Below are positions 1-8,451 of a stretch of DNA of 45,240 bases, piece after piece. The stretch's first letter is position 1; every line of letters begins with the position of its first letter. The stretch spans positions 1 to 45,240 of the forward strand of contig JAUYFQ010000051.1 of the NCBI GenBank assembly GCA_030690895.1, given 5' to 3'. Made by a program: the position numbers and the translations under genes. The notes below the pieces were generated by a model that worked only from the letters and a program-made list of their open reading frames with translations, made no database searches and had not been told where the DNA came from. This DNA comes from Sulfuricellaceae bacterium (GTDB lineage Bacteria; Pseudomonadota; Gammaproteobacteria; Burkholderiales; Sulfuricellaceae).

Positions 1-84
1 CAGCGCGCGCAAGGGCCACAGCTCGCGAATCAGTTCATCTTTCTCGGCAACGCTCAGTCGGGCAAGGTCGGGAAGTTCGTCCAT
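1..84 (-). CDS. Probable transposase, N-terminal fragment (cut by window edge)
   Basis: Only 28 codons are visible, beginning MDELPDLARLSVAEKDEL and running off the left edge of the window. The opening 'LPDL..LS.AEKDELI' resembles the N-terminus of IS66-type transposases (TnpC), where an alpha-helical leader precedes a coiled coil. That is a recollection of family sequence, not a measured match. No inverted repeat or target duplication could be identified on this side. It could also be another helical protein, because too little is present to see a catalytic domain. Confidence 0.4.
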   Translation of the reverse strand, partial: MDELPDLARLSVAEKDELIRELWPLRAL

Positions 85-377
85 GCCAACTTAAAAGCAC
101 AAGGCGTGCCATGTGCCTGACATATACCTGAGTAGTTACGAAAAATGGTTTATAACCAATACCAGTGCGGGTCTTGAGCAAAAACGATCAACTGCTCCGT
201 GTTTGATTGGAATATCCATAAAACCAGCACTGGCGCGGCTTACAGCCTGCCCACCCCAATTTGATGCGAATTCACCCGGCGGGTGAGATTGTTGACACCT
301 ACAAAAGTGTCTATCCACGAGGCTTGCAGGGATTTTTAGTGATTTCAACTGCGGTTTTTAGGTTCATTGGTAAGCCT
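85..377. other. Gene-free stretch between the transposase fragment and the kinase
   Basis: I see no convincing gene here. A 70-codon open frame on the minus strand (136-348) has no ribosome-binding site and no recognisable motif. Two short inverted repeats are present: CACCCG/CGGGTG around 273-285 and GACAC/GTGTC at 294-311. They could be the outer end of the mobile element whose transposase starts at 84, or leftovers of the kinase operon's 3' end. No T-rich terminator follows the kinase gene. Confidence 0.3.
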
Positions 378-1724
378 CTAAAATTTGTGGCGAACACTAA
401 CCGACTCCCCCGCCCTGATTTCAATCTCGACCCGGTAGGGCGTGAAGTCGGCATTCCGGATTTCAACAAGGTGCTTGCCGACAGGCAGTGTCAACTGGTT
501 CAGCGGGGGCGATGCGCCCTGAGTTTTGCTGTCCACGACCACTTCACCCCAAGGGCTGATCGCGAGTGACAGCACGCCCTCGCCGCTCGCTGCAACAGGG
601 GGAGGCTCACCAGACACTTGGCGCTCGATAAGCGGTTGCGCGGGTTCCTGCATTGTCGCTTCATGCATAGGTTCTTTGGCTGGGTTTCGATCCAGGAATG
701 AAGCGCCAACCGCCACGAGCAAAAGCCCTCCACCCACCAAGCCCAGCAACAGCGGAAGACGATTGCTTTTCTGTTCTGTTTTTTGCCTGACCACAGGCTG
801 AACTTCCCTGGCTGCTTCAGACGAGAAATCCGGCTTGCTATCGAGCCGCTCAACGATCATGACCGTTGGTGCATCAGCAGTGGGATTCGCCTCTTCGGGA
901 AGTTCGAGCGTATCGTAGTGACGAAGATCGTGGGCGAAATCCGCCGCGTTCTGGTAGCGCTCAGCCGGGTTCTTGGCCAGGGCACGCGCGATGATCAGGT
1001 CGAATGCACGCGGCAAGCCGGGCTTCAATTTGCTGGGCGCCATGTGGGGCAAGTGAACGATGTTGTACAACAGCTCGCTCATGCTGCCGCCCCGAAAGGG
1101 CGGTTTGCCGGTCAGCATCTCGTAGAGCACCACGCCCAGGGAGAAAATATCGCTGCGTCCGTCCACCTCGTGCGATTCGACCTGTTCGGGCGACATGTAC
1201 TGTGGTGAGCCCATCAGCATGCCAGCCACGGTTCTGGACGATGAAGCCGACATGGAGGCGATGCCGAAATCCATGATCTTGACCACGCCATTACGCATGA
1301 TCATGATGTTGGAGGGCTTGATGTCGCGATGAACCACGTTGTGCTTGTGCGCATAGGCCAGACCATCCGCCGTGCGGGCGGCAATCTTGACGACACGCTC
1401 GATGGACTGGAGGCGGTCGGTATCTATGAGGTTGCGCAGTTCCAGACCTTCGAGGAACTCCATGGCGATGTAAGCCACGCTATCTATGTTGCCTACGTCG
1501 TAAATCGTGACAATGTTGGGGTGACTCAGGCGTCCGGCCGACTTGGCCTCACGATAGAAGCGCTGCTCATATTCAGCGCGCCCATCGCCTGCCGCTTCCA
1601 GGTTGATGGTCTTGATCGCCACTTCGCGTTCGATAAGCGGATCGACCGCACGATAAACCACCCCCATGGCGCCCTGGCCGATTTCGGAGATTACTTCGTA
1701 GCGGCCAACTTTGCGTCTTCCCAT
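378..1724 (-). CDS. Membrane-anchored Ser/Thr protein kinase with PEGA tail
   Basis: A 448-residue Hanks-type kinase. The kinase domain spans about residues 8-270. It has a glycine-rich loop (GQGAMG, 17-21), the ATP lysine at K38 (EVAIK), the catalytic loop HRDIKPSN (H132, R133, D134) and DFG at 152-154, so it looks catalytically intact. One transmembrane helix follows at about 323-345, preceded by a basic stretch. The last 65 or so residues (ISPWGEVVVDS...LPVGKHLVEIRN) look like a PEGA domain, a beta-rich module probably outside the membrane. It is the last gene of the fmdB-DUF502-aspS-rhodanese-nudB run, 9 bp after nudB, so it is probably cotranscribed. The signal it senses and its substrates cannot be read from the sequence. 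Confidence 0.9.
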   Translation of the reverse strand: MGRRKVGRYEVISEIGQGAMGVVYRAVDPLIEREVAIKTINLEAAGDGRAEYEQRFYREAKSAGRLSHPNIVTIYDVGNIDSVAYIAMEFLEGLELRNLIDTDRLQSIERVVKIAARTADGLAYAHKHNVVHRDIKPSNIMIMRNGVVKIMDFGIASMSASSSRTVAGMLMGSPQYMSPEQVESHEVDGRSDIFSLGVVLYEMLTGKPPFRGGSMSELLYNIVHLPHMAPSKLKPGLPRAFDLIIARALAKNPAERYQNAADFAHDLRHYDTLELPEEANPTADAPTVMIVERLDSKPDFSSEAAREVQPVVRQKTEQKSNRLPLLLGLVGGGLLLVAVGASFLDRNPAKEPMHEATMQEPAQPLIERQVSGEPPPVAASGEGVLSLAISPWGEVVVDSKTQGASPPLNQLTLPVGKHLVEIRNADFTPYRVEIEIRAGESVSVRHKF

Positions 1725-1733
1725 GAGGGTCGA

Positions 1734-2195
1734 TTATCCGGGATTTCCAGCTTCAAAACCAGAAAGCAGTTCTGGTAACTGCTTGATTGTCGCCGCATTG
1801 GTCCACGAAAAGACCTTTTCTGCAGCTTGCTCCCAGGGTAGCCAGCAGGCATTCAAATGTTCGCGGGGGGATAGCGTGACCGGCAGGCATGTCGGCACAC
1901 GCAGACTGAAAACATGTTCGGTATTGTGCGTGACGCCCGGTGCATAGCGGTGTCGCCACTTTTCGTAAATTTCAAAATCCTGCTGGAAGTGCCAGTCGGT
2001 CAACGCATATTGATTTGCGTCGAGTCCGGTTTCCTCCGCCACTTCGCGGATGGCAGTTTGCGCCAGACTCTCGCCGGGCTCACAACTGCCGGTGACGGAC
2101 TGCCAGTAGCCGGGATGATCGGCGCGTTCCAGCAACAGTACCTGGAGGTCGGGAGTATGAATAACGACCAGGACTGAAATCGGTGTTTTAGACAC
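1734..2195 (-). CDS. nudB: NudB, dihydroneopterin triphosphate pyrophosphatase (Nudix)
   Basis: A Nudix hydrolase. It carries the box GSCEPGES...REVAEETGL and the NudB signatures WQSVTGS and HRYAPGVTHNTE, which closely follow E. coli NudB. NudB removes pyrophosphate from 7,8-dihydroneopterin triphosphate in folate synthesis. I chose the GTG at 2195 (153 aa) because it follows the rhodanese stop (2213) closely and gives the family length of about 150 residues. An ATG at 2267 would add 24 unconserved residues and overlap rhodanese by 55 bp. Linkage to aspS is common in proteobacteria. Confidence 0.85.
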   Translation of the reverse strand: MSKTPISVLVVIHTPDLQVLLLERADHPGYWQSVTGSCEPGESLAQTAIREVAEETGLDANQYALTDWHFQQDFEIYEKWRHRYAPGVTHNTEHVFSLRVPTCLPVTLSPREHLNACWLPWEQAAEKVFSWTNAATIKQLPELLSGFEAGNPG

Positions 2196-2212
2196 GATCA
2201 AGTAATGAACCG

Positions 2213-2593
2213 TTACTCGAAATTGATCTGCTCCGGTTTCTCGGTTGGACGCTGTTCGTTGCTCCACTGGTCGAAACCGCCCGCCATGGAAATGATATCG
2301 CTGTAACCCAGCTTGTGCAGTTGCACGGCGGATAGTGCTGCGCGACCGCTGGTGCGACAGTAGATGAGCAGCGCAGCGTCCCTGGGAGCCGCTTCCGGCA
2401 CCATGCCGATCTTGAATTCCAGAATGCCGCGCGGGATATTGATCGCACCCGGCAAATGACCAGCGGAATACTCGTCATATTCGCGCACATCAATGATGAC
2501 GCGCTTGCCCAGCAGGGCCAGCACTTCCTGACAGGGTACTTCGCGAATCTGGGATTTGGCTTCGACAACCAGATCGTGTGGGGTAATCGCCAT
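2213..2593 (-). CDS. Single-domain rhodanese-like sulfurtransferase
   Basis: A 126-residue cytoplasmic protein with one rhodanese domain. The features are VIIDVRE near residues 32-38, the GHLPGAINIP loop, and an active-site loop YCRTSGRAA with the persulfide-forming cysteine, followed by GGFDQW near the C-terminus. Such proteins carry sulfane sulfur between donors and acceptors or act in cyanide/thiol detoxification. The physiological partner is unknown. The gene lies 11 bp downstream of aspS in the same operon. In a genome that also encodes sHdr-type lipoate machinery it could take part in sulfur trafficking, but position alone does not show that. Confidence 0.85.
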   Translation of the reverse strand: MAITPHDLVVEAKSQIREVPCQEVLALLGKRVIIDVREYDEYSAGHLPGAINIPRGILEFKIGMVPEAAPRDAALLIYCRTSGRAALSAVQLHKLGYSDIISMAGGFDQWSNEQRPTEKPEQINFE

Positions 2594-2604
2594 ATTCGTT
2601 CTCC

Positions 2605-4401
2605 TTACTGAGCCACTTCAACTTGGGTTTGCACCTGCTGGCGCAGGCGGATATGCAATTCGCGCAACTGCTTCTCGTCCACCGTATTCGGCGCCTGCGT
2701 CATCAGACAGGCGGCGCGCTGGGTTTTGGGGAAAGCGATGACATCGCGGATGGATTCGGCGCCTGCCATCAGCGTCACCAACCTGTCCAGACCGAAGGCC
2801 AAGCCACCGTGGGGCGGCGCGCCAAATTGCAGGGCTTCGAGCAGAAAGCCGAATTTTTCCTGTGCTTCTTCAGCGCTGATATTGAGCGCCTGGAATACCT
2901 TGGACTGTACTTCCTGGCGGTGGATACGCACCGATCCGCCACCGACTTCCCAACCGTTGAGCACCATATCGTAAGCTTTGGACAAAGCCTTGCCGGGATC
3001 ACTGGCCAGCAGGTCTTCGTGACCATCAGCAGGCGCGGTAAAGGGGTGATGCAGCGCTGCCCAGCGATTGTTTTCCTCATCCCGTTCGAACATCGGGAAA
3101 TCCACCACCCACAAGGGTTTCCAACCCGCTTCTGCCAAGCCGCGCTCGTGGCCAACCTTGCTGCGCAAGGCGCCCAGCGCTTCATTCACTATCTTGGCCT
3201 TGTCCGCGCCAAAGAAGATCAGATCACCATCGGTCGCGCCGGTGCGCTCGATAATGGCTTTCAGCGCGGCATCGTCCAGATTCTTGACGATGGGTGATTG
3301 CAGTCCGTCGCGGCCCTTGGCGACTTCGTTGACCTTGATATAGGCCAGTCCCTTGGCGCCGTAAATGCCAACGAAGGTGGTGTAATCGTCGATTTCCTTG
3401 CGCGACAGTTCGCTGCCTTTTGGCACGCGCAAAGCAGCCACGCGACCGCCTTCCATTTCAGCCGCACCACGGAATACCTTGAATTCAACGGCTTTCATGA
3501 TGTCGGTCAGCTCGGTCAATTCCAGGCTGACACGCATATCCGGCTTGTCCGAACCATAGCGCCCCATCGCCTCGGCGAAAGGCATGCGCGGGAAGGGGTT
3601 GGGCAGATCGACATTCATGACTGTTTTGAACAGGTTGCGGATCATGACTTCCACCGTATCCATGATCTCGTTCTCGTCCATGAACGAAGTCTCGATATCC
3701 ACCTGGGTGAATTCCGGCTGGCGGTCGGCGCGCAAATCCTCATCGCGGAAGCATTTGGTGATCTGGAAATAGCGGTCGTAGCCCGCCACCATCAGCAGTT
3801 GTTTGAATAACTGCGGCGACTGCGGCAAGGCAAAAAACTGTCCCGGATGCACACGGGAAGGCACCAGGTAATCGCGCGCGCCTTCTGGCGTGGAGCTCGT
3901 CAGCATGGTCGTTAAGATTACCATTAAACCTTGCGCGTCCAGCGCATCGCGCAGGGTTTTGGCGACGCGATAACGCAGCTTCATGTTTTCCTGCATCGCC
4001 GGGCGACGCAAGTCGAGGTAACGGTACGTCAGGCGCACGTTCTCGGACAAATTATCATCATCCAGCTGGAAAGGCGGCGTTAATGAAGCGTTGAGAATTT
4101 CAATGCTGTCCGCTATGACTTCGATTTCACCAGTCGGCAGATTGGGATTGACCGTACCTTCCGGACGCGGATTGACGCGACCGGTCACCTTGAGCACGAA
4201 CTCGTTACGGATTTTCTCGGCCACGGCAAAGGTATCCACCTTGTCCGGATTGCAAACCACCTGCACCAGACCTTCGCGGTCGCGCAGATCAATGAAAATC
4301 ACCCCGCCATGATCGCGGCGGCGGTGCGCCCAACCACTCAGGGTAACGGTTTGCTGAAGATGGTCGCGATTGACCGCGCCACAATAATGAGTACGCATCA
4401 T
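2605..4401 (-). CDS. aspS: Aspartyl-tRNA synthetase
   Basis: A class II aminoacyl-tRNA synthetase of about 598 residues. It opens with the MRTHYCG...[12 protein letters not shown] anticodon-binding OB-fold. The catalytic core shows YRYLDLRRP (motif 1 region), the motif 2 region [19 protein letters not shown], a bacterial GAD insertion in the middle, and motif 3 [10 protein letters not shown] near the C-terminus. The open frame extends upstream to a TTG at 4434, but the ATG-ATG pair at 4401/4398 fits the usual N-terminus and has GGA about 8 nt upstream. The bacterial-length enzyme may be the nondiscriminating type; that depends on whether gatCAB is in the genome. It sits in the fmdB-DUF502-aspS operon. 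Confidence 0.96.
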   Translation of the reverse strand: MMRTHYCGAVNRDHLQQTVTLSGWAHRRRDHGGVIFIDLRDREGLVQVVCNPDKVDTFAVAEKIRNEFVLKVTGRVNPRPEGTVNPNLPTGEIEVIADSIEILNASLTPPFQLDDDNLSENVRLTYRYLDLRRPAMQENMKLRYRVAKTLRDALDAQGLMVILTTMLTSSTPEGARDYLVPSRVHPGQFFALPQSPQLFKQLLMVAGYDRYFQITKCFRDEDLRADRQPEFTQVDIETSFMDENEIMDTVEVMIRNLFKTVMNVDLPNPFPRMPFAEAMGRYGSDKPDMRVSLELTELTDIMKAVEFKVFRGAAEMEGGRVAALRVPKGSELSRKEIDDYTTFVGIYGAKGLAYIKVNEVAKGRDGLQSPIVKNLDDAALKAIIERTGATDGDLIFFGADKAKIVNEALGALRSKVGHERGLAEAGWKPLWVVDFPMFERDEENNRWAALHHPFTAPADGHEDLLASDPGKALSKAYDMVLNGWEVGGGSVRIHRQEVQSKVFQALNISAEEAQEKFGFLLEALQFGAPPHGGLAFGLDRLVTLMAGAESIRDVIAFPKTQRAACLMTQAPNTVDEKQLRELHIRLRQQVQTQVEVAQ

Positions 4402-4484
4402 GCTATGAATCCGATTCGAAAAGAGGAGAGCCAAGACATAAAAAAAGGGGCAGATTATACGTCAGAAGCAGGTAAAAATCTGGC

Positions 4485-5102
4485 TCAGTCAGCGGGATAA
4501 ACCCCGTTAGCCGGATCGTTCTTTGGCGTCACCACGCCCATGGAAATAATGGACTTGAGCGCATCATCCACGCTCATGTCCAGCTCGATGGTGGCGGACT
4601 TTTTGACATAAAAATAGAAGCCGTTGACCGGACTAGGTGTGGTGGGAATGAACACCGCCACATATTCTTCGTTGAATTGCCTAGACACGCCCTCGGGAAC
4701 ATTGGTCTGAAAGGCCAGCGCCCAGGCTTCCGGGTGCGGGTAGCGCACCAGCAGCACGCGCCGAAAGGCTTCGCCATTGCCGGAAAACAGGGTGTCGCCT
4801 ACCTGCTTGACGCTGGAGTAGATCGACTTGACCACCGGAATGCGCACCAGCAAAGCTTCCCAGTAGCGCACCAGACGCTGGCCGATGATATTGGTGACGA
4901 GCAGGCCGGTCAGCAGAATTACAGCCAAGGTCAGAATCGCGCCGACACCGGGAATATTGCGGCCGAATAGCGCTTGTGGACGGAGAGATTCCGGCAACAA
5001 CAACAGGCTCTGGTCCAGCGTCCCGACCAGCAAATTGAGCACCCACAGGGTAATACCCAGCGGCGCCCAGATCAGCAGGCCGGCGATGAAATAACGTTTC
5101 AT
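4485..5102 (-). CDS. DUF502 family inner-membrane protein
   Basis: A 205-residue protein with two predicted transmembrane helices: about residues 4-28 (YFIAGLLIWAPLGITLWVLNLLV) and 52-72 (VGAILTLAVILLTGLLVTNII). A soluble C-terminal domain follows, with conserved stretches RIPVVKSIYSSVKQV and VFIPTTPSPVNGFY. These are hallmarks of DUF502, a widespread family without a settled function. It lies 8 bp downstream of the FmdB-like gene and 83 bp upstream of aspS, an arrangement conserved in many betaproteobacteria. That suggests a housekeeping membrane role rather than an accessory one. Confidence 0.9.
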   Translation of the reverse strand: MKRYFIAGLLIWAPLGITLWVLNLLVGTLDQSLLLLPESLRPQALFGRNIPGVGAILTLAVILLTGLLVTNIIGQRLVRYWEALLVRIPVVKSIYSSVKQVGDTLFSGNGEAFRRVLLVRYPHPEAWALAFQTNVPEGVSRQFNEEYVAVFIPTTPSPVNGFYFYVKKSATIELDMSVDDALKSIISMGVVTPKNDPANGVYPAD

Positions 5103-5111
5103 GAACCGGGG

Positions 5112-5363
5112 TCAGTGACAGGCGCAACCGCCACCACAGCCGCCCGAAACGGGCTTGGCTTCTTCCTTGGGTTTGGAACCGCCGCCTTTGAAATCGGTCT
5201 GGTACCAGCCGCCACCTTTAAGCTGAAAGCCAGCCGCACTCAGCATCTTGACCAGGGTTTCCTGCTTGCATTCCGGGCAGGCGGTCAGAGGGGCATCACT
5301 CATTTTCTGAATGAATTCTTTTTGAAATCCACAAGCGGAACAACGGTATTCGTAAATGGGCAT
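5112..5363 (-). CDS. FmdB-family zinc ribbon protein
   Basis: An 83-residue protein beginning MPIYEYRCSACG. Two CxxC knuckles (CSAC and CPEC) form the FmdB/CxxC_CXXC_SSSS zinc ribbon. The tail is rich in Gly, Lys and Cys and ends GGCGGGCACH, a likely second metal-binding site. I chose the ATG at 5363 because GGAG lies 6 nt upstream; a TTG at 5375 would put that ribosome-binding site inside the gene. The family was named from a formamidase operon where it was proposed as a regulator, but its general function is not established. It is the first gene of the aspS operon. Confidence 0.9.
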   Translation of the reverse strand: MPIYEYRCSACGFQKEFIQKMSDAPLTACPECKQETLVKMLSAAGFQLKGGGWYQTDFKGGGSKPKEEAKPVSGGCGGGCACH

Positions 5364-5485
5364 GGCAAACTCCAAATAAACGAGGATTATATCTTAAGGG
5401 ACAGTGACTTATCCTTTAATTTGTGACGAGAAATGGAATTTCAAGCGGTACAATGCGGCATCGAAAATACTCAGGAACACGCTTC

Positions 5486-7087
5486 ATGCTGCGTTTAACC
5501 GAAATCAAGCTTCCGCTGGACCATTCCGCAGATGCGTTGCACGATGCCATTCTGAAAAAACTGGGTATCGCTGCGACCGACATGCTGTCCTTCAGCATTG
5601 CCAAACGCAGCTACGATGCCCGCAAGAAAAATGAAATCGTCTTCATCTATTCTCTGGACGTGCAGCTAAAAAACGAGTCATCCGTGCTGAAAGAATTACA
5701 CGGTGACCGTCATGTCGCGATTTCACCCGATACGACTTACCAATTTGTCACACAGGCGCCAGCCTTGCTCTCCAGCCGACCTTTGGTAATCGGCATGGGT
5801 CCTGCCGGCTTGTTTGCCGCACTCACTCTGGCGCAAATGGGTTTCCGCCCTATCGTACTGGAACGCGGCAAGGCGGTGCGTGAGCGTGCAAAAGACACCT
5901 TCGGGCTATGGCGCCATGGCGTGCTCAATCCGGAATCCAACGTGCAGTTTGGCGAAGGCGGCGCAGGAACATTTTCTGACGGCAAGCTGCATAGCCAGAT
6001 CAAGGATCCACGCCATCTGGGACGCAAGGTGCTGACCGAATTCGTCAAGGCGGGCGCACCGGAAGAAATCCTGTTTGTCAGCAAGCCGCACATCGGCACA
6101 TTCAGGCTGGTCAGCATGGTCGAAAAAATGCGCACCGCCATTCAAGCACTGGGTGGCGAAATCCGTTTTGAAAGCCGGGTGAACGAGATTGAAATCGACA
6201 ACGGCCAAGTGCGGGGCGTGGTGCTTGGCAACGGCGAGCGCATCGCCAGCGACCATGTCGTGCTGGCAATTGGGCACAGCGCACGCGACACCGTCGAAAT
6301 GCTGCACCGGTGCGGCGTTTACCTTGAAGCCAAACCATTTTCCATCGGCTTCCGTATCGAGCACCCGCAGGCGCTCATCGACCAGTGCCGCCTCGGACCG
6401 AATGCGGGCAACCCCTTGCTGGGCGCAGCCGATTACAAGCTGGTGCACCACTGCAAGAATGGCCGTTCGGTCTACAGCTTTTGCATGTGCCCTGGTGGAC
6501 AAGTCGTCGCGGCGGCCTCCGAACCGGGACGGGTGGTCACCAACGGCATGAGCCAGTATTCCCGCGCCGAGCGCAACGCCAATAGCGGTATCGTGGTGGA
6601 TCTCACGCCGGAAGATTTCCCCGGCTCACCGCTGGCCGGTATCGAATTCCAGCGCCACTGGGAAGAACAGGCATTCAAGCTGGGGGGCGAAACCTACGCC
6701 GCTCCGGCGCAACGAGTGGGCGATTTTCTTGCCCGCAAACCCTCAATAAAAGCAGGAACAGTCCAACCCTCTTATCTCCCCGGCGTTCACTGGTGCGACC
6801 TCAGCACTGCCTTGCCGGAATACGCCATTGCCGCGATTCGCGAGGCCATTCCCGCTTTTGAAAAGCAGATCAGAGGATTTTCCATGTATGACGCGGTGTT
6901 GACAGGTGTGGAAACGCGCACGTCCTCGCCGGTGCGCATCAAGCGTGACGAGAGTTTTCAAAGCATCAACACCCGAGGGCTTTACCCCGCAGGAGAAGGG
7001 GCTGGTTATGCAGGAGGAATTCTCTCCGCCGCCGTGGATGGCATCAAGATTGCGGAAGCATTGGCACTGGATATTTGCCAGGCATGA
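5486..7087 (+). CDS. COG2509-type FAD-dependent dehydrogenase
   Basis: A 533-residue flavoprotein. A short N-terminal domain (about 1-95) precedes the Rossmann FAD-binding site VIGMGPAGLFAALTLA. The NVQFGEGGAGTFSDGKL segment and the C-terminal AGEGAGYAGGILSAAVDGI motif mark the uncharacterised FAD-dependent dehydrogenase family found in many bacteria. Substrate and electron acceptor are unknown. The start at 5486 has AGGA 9 nt upstream and begins MLRLTEIKLP, as expected for the family. The longer frame to 5423 is not supported. The gene is transcribed divergently from the fmdB-aspS operon with about 120 bp between start codons. Confidence 0.88.
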   Translation: MLRLTEIKLPLDHSADALHDAILKKLGIAATDMLSFSIAKRSYDARKKNEIVFIYSLDVQLKNESSVLKELHGDRHVAISPDTTYQFVTQAPALLSSRPLVIGMGPAGLFAALTLAQMGFRPIVLERGKAVRERAKDTFGLWRHGVLNPESNVQFGEGGAGTFSDGKLHSQIKDPRHLGRKVLTEFVKAGAPEEILFVSKPHIGTFRLVSMVEKMRTAIQALGGEIRFESRVNEIEIDNGQVRGVVLGNGERIASDHVVLAIGHSARDTVEMLHRCGVYLEAKPFSIGFRIEHPQALIDQCRLGPNAGNPLLGAADYKLVHHCKNGRSVYSFCMCPGGQVVAAASEPGRVVTNGMSQYSRAERNANSGIVVDLTPEDFPGSPLAGIEFQRHWEEQAFKLGGETYAAPAQRVGDFLARKPSIKAGTVQPSYLPGVHWCDLSTALPEYAIAAIREAIPAFEKQIRGFSMYDAVLTGVETRTSSPVRIKRDESFQSINTRGLYPAGEGAGYAGGILSAAVDGIKIAEALALDICQA

Positions 7088-7120
7088 AAAAACCCCCGAT
7101 AAATTAGGTTTCCATCGGGG
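7087..7120 (-). terminator. Rho-independent terminator for the VapC gene
   Basis: CCCCGAT (7094-7100) pairs with ATCGGGG (7114-7120) around a 13-nt loop. Read on the minus strand the hairpin is followed by six T (from AAAAAA at 7087-7092), so it terminates the toxin operon. On the plus strand no T run follows, although the hairpin may still protect the flavoprotein mRNA end. Confidence 0.75.
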
Positions 7121-7151
7121 CTCATGCGAATGATTGAGATGATTTCGAAAA

Positions 7152-7556
7152 CTAATCCCCGAACGGGTTGAATAGCGGTACGTTGAACCGTTCAAAGTCG
7201 CGCACATTTCTTGTGACGACCGTTAGGTGTTGCACAATCGCACAGGCTGCGATCATGGCATCTTCATAGACGGTGTCTGATTGCCGATGCATCAGCTTCG
7301 CCCAGACGCGAAAGGTGGCCACATCCATGGGGAGTACATTGTAAGTAGCGGCGACTTGATCGGCCCATGCTTCAATTTCTGCAGCTTTGAGGGCGTCCTG
7401 TTCACGCGTTATTTCGATGCCAGCCTGTATTTCACCCAGCGTCACGGCGCTGAGATGAATATCTTCATCGGCCACGCTTTCAAGCCAGGCGGCCACGGCT
7501 CCGTGGGGGCGAACCTTGCGCAGTCCTGAGACGACATTGGTGTCAAGAAGATACAT
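7152..7556 (-). CDS. vapC: VapC-type PIN-domain toxin
   Basis: A 134-residue PIN domain protein. It starts MYLLDTNVVSGL, with the first acidic residue at D5. The conserved glutamate lies in LSAVTLGEIQAG, and the later acidic pair in VYEDAMIAACA and VTRNVRDFERF. These form the Mg-dependent ribonuclease site of VapC toxins. Together with the Phd-like gene 8 bp upstream it makes a complete type II toxin-antitoxin pair. All expected acidic positions are present, so the toxin is probably active. Its RNA target, often tRNA or rRNA, cannot be inferred. Confidence 0.9.
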   Translation of the reverse strand: MYLLDTNVVSGLRKVRPHGAVAAWLESVADEDIHLSAVTLGEIQAGIEITREQDALKAAEIEAWADQVAATYNVLPMDVATFRVWAKLMHRQSDTVYEDAMIAACAIVQHLTVVTRNVRDFERFNVPLFNPFGD

Positions 7557-7564
7557 TTTGCGCC

Positions 7565-7819
7565 TTATGCAACAGTCGCCGAGCGGCGTTTGGCCACTCC
7601 GCGTGGGGGTAATTCAAAATCAGCACGCCCGAAATCCGAAAGCAGTAGCGATTTAAGTGAAGGACGTGCGGCGTTGCTCAGTCGCTTCCATTCTGTAATG
7701 GGGACGAGAACGGCTGTTTCCGCACCGCGCCGCGTGACCAGTTGCGGCCCTTCATTGACACAGGCTTCCAACAATTCACTGAAACGGGATTTTGCATCTT
7801 GTACAGGCCATGCGTTCAT
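7565..7819 (-). CDS. Phd/YefM-family antitoxin
   Basis: An 84-residue protein starting MNAWPVQDAKSRFSELLEAC, the typical N-terminal DNA-binding fold of Phd/YefM antitoxins. VTRRGAETAVLVPITEW forms the following beta-hairpin. The C-terminal half (PSLKSLLLSDFGRADFELPPRG) should wrap the VapC toxin. GAGGTG sits just upstream of the ATG. The protein probably represses its own operon by binding the double GACTAGTC palindrome located 16-35 bp upstream of the start codon. Confidence 0.9.
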   Translation of the reverse strand: MNAWPVQDAKSRFSELLEACVNEGPQLVTRRGAETAVLVPITEWKRLSNAARPSLKSLLLSDFGRADFELPPRGVAKRRSATVA

Positions 7820-7834
7820 GACTGCACCTCGTTT

Positions 7835-7854
7835 GACTAGTCAGATGACTAGTC
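7835..7854. promoter_or_regulatory. Toxin-antitoxin operator: two GACTAGTC palindromes
   Basis: Two perfect 8-bp palindromes, GACTAGTC at 7835-7842 and 7847-7854, are separated by 4 bp. Their centres are therefore 12 bp apart, near one helical turn. They lie directly upstream of the antitoxin start. A possible promoter on the minus strand (TTGCTT, 17 bp, TAGACT) would overlap the distal palindrome, which suits autorepression. The palindromes are seen; their function is inferred. Confidence 0.75.
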
Positions 7855-7909
7855 TATTCCAACTTAAAAGGATAAGCAATTCCAATCAAAACTCCTTTCA
7901 TTACCCAAT

Positions 7910-7942
7910 AAAAAACCCAGCAAACAATGAGCTTACTGGGTT
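7910..7942 (-). terminator. Rho-independent terminator after ssb
   Basis: On the minus strand AACCCAG (7942-7936) pairs with CTGGGTT (7920-7914) and is followed by six T. It lies 14 bp past the ssb stop codon and separates ssb from the toxin-antitoxin promoter. Confidence 0.85.
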
Positions 7943-7955
7943 AATGTGGTAGTCC

Positions 7956-8450
7956 CTAAAACGGAATATCGTCATCCCCAAAGGCATCACCACCAAATCC
8001 ATTACCGGGTGGATTGGCCGGTGCTGGGTTGCTGGCGGGCCTGCTTCCGCCACCACTGCTGCTACCGCTACCCGAGGGTTCTTTATCCACCACCTCAAAG
8101 GTATTACCTCCGCCGCCACTGCGGCTACCCAGCATTTTCATTTCGTTGGCAACGATTTCAGTGGTGTACTGATCCTGTCCTTCTTTATTAGTCCACTTCC
8201 GTGTTTGCAGACGGCCTTCAATGTAAACCTGGCTACCTTTTTTCAGGTATTGCCCGGCAATCTCGGCCAGTTTTCCAAACATTGAAATTCGATGCCATTC
8301 GGTTTTTTCCTGCTTTTCACCGCTTTTGTCTTTCCATGAGTCGGTGGTGGCAACATTGAAGTTGCACAGCGCATCTCCCGATGGCATATAGCGCATTTCA
8401 GGATCTTTTCCCAGATTTCCAACAATAATGACTTTATTTACCGATGCCAT
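7956..8450 (-). CDS. ssb: Single-stranded DNA-binding protein
   Basis: A 164-residue SSB. The N-terminal OB-fold (about 1-110) begins [18 protein letters not shown] and includes the conserved [21 protein letters not shown] and [12 protein letters not shown] flexible Gly/Ser/Pro/Asn linker follows, ending in the acidic tip DDDIPF that docks repair and replication partners. It lies next to the yajR-like gene with coding ends almost touching, so the two are probably cotranscribed. In many relatives uvrA sits beside this pair; it does not here. Confidence 0.97.
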   Translation of the reverse strand: MASVNKVIIVGNLGKDPEMRYMPSGDALCNFNVATTDSWKDKSGEKQEKTEWHRISMFGKLAEIAGQYLKKGSQVYIEGRLQTRKWTNKEGQDQYTTEIVANEMKMLGSRSGGGGNTFEVVDKEPSGSGSSSGGGSRPASNPAPANPPGNGFGGDAFGDDDIPF

Positions 8451-8451
8451 C

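Noticed and set aside
136-348. 70-codon minus-strand open frame near the left edge
   Set aside because: No ribosome-binding site, motif or operon partner. It may be part of a mobile element's non-coding end.
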